In this document: positions 43,151 to 45,393 of the stretch, piece by piece
Numbering within the stretch: the stretch's first letter is position 1
Layout: every line of letters starts with the position of its first letter
Source: Bacillota bacterium
GTDB taxonomy: Bacteria > Bacillota > Sulfobacillia > JAMCWA01
Assembly (NCBI GenBank): GCA_023475165.1
Contig: JAMCWA010000066.1
Coordinates: 1 to 45,393 of the forward strand
Direction: 5' to 3'
Length of the DNA stretch: 45,393 nucleotides
The notes under the pieces: generated by a model
What the model was told of the DNA's origin: nothing
Seen by the model: only the letters and a program-made list of their open reading frames with translations
Database searches by the model: none
Program-made: the position numbers and the translations under genes

Positions 43151-44290
43151 CTGGTTAAGCTACTTCACCTGGCCGATCTTCATCTGGGCTGGGAGCCCGA
43201 TCTACCCGATCCCCTGCGAGGCGAGATACGCCGCGAGAGGGATTCGCTGCTCAAGGCGGCCGTGGACCTGGCCCTGGACCAGCGGCAGGGAATCTCCCTC
43301 GTCGTCATTGCCGGGGATCTTTTTGAAACTCACCGTCCCGAACCGGATCTGGTAGAGGAAGTCATCCGGCAACTCCAGCGGCTTACTTCCGGCGGGGTCC
43401 AGGTGGTCACTGTCCCGGGCAACCATGATGAGATCACCTATCATGATTCCGTTTACCGCCGGGAAGCGGTCCGGTGGCCAGGGCTGCTCGTTACGCCACC
43501 GATGCCGGCCCTGGTATCGACTCTGGCCATCAACGGAACCAAGGTTAACGTCTTCGCCCTGTCCTATACCGGAGGCATCACTAGAACCAACCCACCTCTG
43601 GCCGATTTCCCGGCGGCGCAGGATAACGGGATAAACCTGGCCATCTTCCACGGTTCCCTGGACTGGGAGGCCGGGGACAGGAGTCTCCCCCTTTCTGGCC
43701 CTGGTCTGGCCAGAGCAGGCTACGACTACGTCGCCCTGGGGCATATCCACCGGGCGGGCGAGCGTCGCCTGGGGAAGTCCCTGGCGGCCTATGCCGGGGC
43801 GGTGGCTGGGAAGGGTTTCTTTGACCCAGGAGAAGGGAGCTGGACGGTGGCCAACATTGCTGCTGGCTCCGTTCGCCTTGAGCACATTGCGGCACCGGTT
43901 AGGCCTTGGCGTCTGGAAAAGGTCGATGTTTCAGGCTGGGATAGTCTGGAGGAGGGCGAGGCAGCTTTAGCCGGTCTGGCCGATGGACAGGCCCTGGTTC
44001 AGGTCCATCTAACGGGGACCACCTCTTTTCCTTTGGACAGCGGGGTCTTGCAGGCCAGACTGGCCAACCGCTTTCACTATCTGGAACTGCTGGATGAGAC
44101 CACGGGTCTGGACCAGAGCCTTTGGCAGCAATGGTCCCAGGAGCCCACCATTCGTGGCCTCTTTATCCGCCGGCTGCAGGAAAAGCTGGCCGGCGCGGTG
44201 GACGACCAGGAGGTCCAAATCCTGCGGCGGGCCTTGTTTCGCGGAGTGATGGCTCTAAACAGGAAGTTCGGGACGTCAGGTTCCCATTAA
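43151..44290 (+). CDS. SbcD/YhaO-like metallophosphoesterase nuclease, apparent CTG start
   Basis: 379 residues if translation begins at CTG 43151. The frame is needed from there because the first metal motif DLH (LLHLADLHLGWE) precedes the first GTG (43262). A TGA stop at 43148-43150 lies directly upstream in frame, so no earlier start exists. A GGGGGTGGTG sequence precedes the CTG. Other Mre11/SbcD motifs are VIAGDLFETH, VPGNHDEITYHD, NLAIFHGS and YVALGHIHRAGER. The C-terminal cap extends to about 370. The ATPase partner follows after 23 bases. Confidence 0.88.
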   Translation: MVKLLHLADLHLGWEPDLPDPLRGEIRRERDSLLKAAVDLALDQRQGISLVVIAGDLFETHRPEPDLVEEVIRQLQRLTSGGVQVVTVPGNHDEITYHDSVYRREAVRWPGLLVTPPMPALVSTLAINGTKVNVFALSYTGGITRTNPPLADFPAAQDNGINLAIFHGSLDWEAGDRSLPLSGPGLARAGYDYVALGHIHRAGERRLGKSLAAYAGAVAGKGFFDPGEGSWTVANIAAGSVRLEHIAAPVRPWRLEKVDVSGWDSLEEGEAALAGLADGQALVQVHLTGTTSFPLDSGVLQARLANRFHYLELLDETTGLDQSLWQQWSQEPTIRGLFIRRLQEKLAGAVDDQEVQILRRALFRGVMALNRKFGTSGSH

Positions 44291-44313
44291 GTAAACAGCG
44301 GAGGTTTTACCGC

Positions 44314-45393
44314 ATGTCCGGCGTAACCTGGCTGAGCTTGAGTCTGGCAGGCTTCGGGGGCTATCGTGAGAAGGTGACAGTTGACCTGCAGGACGGTTTC
44401 AACGTGCTGGTCGCCCCCAATGAGGCCGGGAAGTCCACCGTGCTGGCCGGTTTGGAGGCCGTGCTCTTTGGTTTACCCAGTTCTTCTGATCAGACGAGCT
44501 TTGGCAGCGGCCGTTTCCGTAACCGGGAGAACCCGGCGGAATTTTCCGGAGAGGTGGAGTTCCTGGATGGCACCGGTCAACGCTGGCGGCTGCGGCGGCG
44601 CTTTGAAGACCACCTGGTGAACCTCTATTGTCACCAGAAAGGACACTGGGAGGAAGAGTGGCGAGGCGTCCACAATCCCGGTGCCCACAAGAAGAATGAC
44701 GTCTATAATCAAAAGGTGCTAGGTCTTATCGGGGTTTACTCGCGCTCCCTATTTGAGGCCACCTTTTGCGTCAGACAGCCCTTACCTGAGATGACCCAGT
44801 TAAACGACGAGGTGCAGAAGCTGTTGTCTGGTAGCGGTGGCCATTACCAGGAGGCGCTCAAGTCCCTGTTTGAGGACTTGAGGAGAATTACCCGCTTGAC
44901 CAGGGAGAGGGTGGGCGGAAAGGACGCCACCAACCCGGCCCAGTTGGAGAAGCTCCAGGCCGAAATTGACCGGTTGAGAAAGGAGATTGACCAGGCCAAG
45001 GGAGTGATCGACTCCCTGGCCGCCTTCCAGGAAGAGATCCAAAAGACCGCTGGTGAGGAGAAGGAAGTCCGCGGTAAGCTGAAGGAGAAATCCGACCTTT
45101 TGGCGGCCTGGAAAGACTGGGATAACCTTCGCTCCCGTTATAACGAAGCCCTCAGGAAACAACGGGACGCCAACAATCAGCGCGACCGGGTCCGCAAGCT
45201 GGAGGAAACCATCAACGAAAAGGAGGAGGAAGCCGCTCGTCTTTATCCGGAATGGGACCTGGCTGGCAGTGGGGATCAAGAAGAACTTGAAGGTCTGGTC
45301 CAGAGAAGTAAGGAGCTGGAAAAGAAGCTGGCTGAGCTTCTCCAAGCCCAGCAAAGACTGGCTGTACTGGAACAAGTAAAGCAGGAGCTGGTT
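44314..45393 (+). CDS. SbcC/YhaN-like AAA/SMC ATPase, 3' end outside window
   Basis: 360 codons visible, no stop before the window edge. ATG with GGAGG 10 bases upstream. Residues LSLSLAGFGGYREKVTVDLQDGFNVLVAPNEAGKSTVLAGLEAVLFGL (about 5-54) hold the Walker A APNEAGKST typical of YhaN. The domain continues to about residue 200 and then becomes a long coiled coil (from about 205) like other SMC-type proteins. Together with the nuclease before it, it likely forms a DNA double-strand end-processing complex. Confidence 0.92.
   Translation, partial: MSGVTWLSLSLAGFGGYREKVTVDLQDGFNVLVAPNEAGKSTVLAGLEAVLFGLPSSSDQTSFGSGRFRNRENPAEFSGEVEFLDGTGQRWRLRRRFEDHLVNLYCHQKGHWEEEWRGVHNPGAHKKNDVYNQKVLGLIGVYSRSLFEATFCVRQPLPEMTQLNDEVQKLLSGSGGHYQEALKSLFEDLRRITRLTRERVGGKDATNPAQLEKLQAEIDRLRKEIDQAKGVIDSLAAFQEEIQKTAGEEKEVRGKLKEKSDLLAAWKDWDNLRSRYNEALRKQRDANNQRDRVRKLEETINEKEEEAARLYPEWDLAGSGDQEELEGLVQRSKELEKKLAELLQAQQRLAVLEQVKQELV

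Overview
The window looks like chromosome from a GC-rich, probably thermophilic member of the Clostridia (Bacillota), perhaps Moorella- or Ammonifex-like. This is an inference from four things: strong AGGAGG ribosome-binding sites with many TTG/GTG starts, a csaB gene for pyruvylated cell-wall polymer, split transketolase, and the Gram-positive order ftsE-ftsX-M23 peptidase-ctpA-minJ-like-uvrB-uvrA. No rRNA, convincing tRNA, CRISPR array or transposase gene was found.

Layout. (1) 1-4.6 kb, plus strand, housekeeping: the end of a possible surface-protein gene, csaB, a WecG/TagA glycosyltransferase and the two transketolase halves. (2) 5.0-10.0 kb, minus strand: a CopZ-like protein, a NifX-like protein, a full-length ChrA transporter with its own HTH regulator, then a DUF318/ArsP-type permease with an AhpD-like and a small thioredoxin-like protein. 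(3) 10.5-17 kb, plus strand: arsR-acr3, an OsmC-FmdE pair, two TauE/SafE permeases, a small SPW membrane protein and a His-rich CDF metal exporter. (4) 17.0-18.3 kb: a GC-rich gene-poor stretch and a TetR gene that is out of frame at an A8 tract. (5) 18.6-28.4 kb, minus strand: a respiratory molybdoenzyme operon (FeS subunit, NrfD anchor, Tat-exported catalytic subunit, TorD chaperone) preceded by a response regulator, a histidine kinase and a PhnD-like binding protein whose 5' half lies in an exact 634-bp tandem duplication. (6) 28.5-30.2 kb, minus strand: a PP-loop sulfurtransferase-like gene and a DUF523 gene. (7) 30.7-45.4 kb, plus strand, housekeeping: ftsE, ftsX, an EnvC-like M23 peptidase, ctpA, a MinJ-like PDZ protein, a divergent polysaccharide deacetylase, uvrB, uvrA, an SbcD/YhaO-like nuclease and the start of an SbcC/YhaN-like ATPase.

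How it fits together. A block of about 25 kb (5-30 kb) concerned with metal, metalloid and sulfur oxyanions lies between two conserved chromosomal blocks. Its ars part appears to be one small regulon: three promoters (for the thioredoxin-AhpD-permease operon, for arsR-acr3 and for osmC-fmdE) carry nearly the same sequence, AGYATATTAG-N4-TACTWA, over the -10 region. Its respiratory part has the B-C-A order and the PhnD-like sensor, kinase and LuxR-type regulator of tetrathionate reductase loci (TtrS/TtrR/TtrBCA), but the sensor is split into two proteins. The substrate cannot be settled from sequence alone.

The least explained structure is a family of about 300-bp elements with terminal inverted repeats in the ctpA-uvrA interval. 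They contain hairpins whose stems differ between copies but remain paired.
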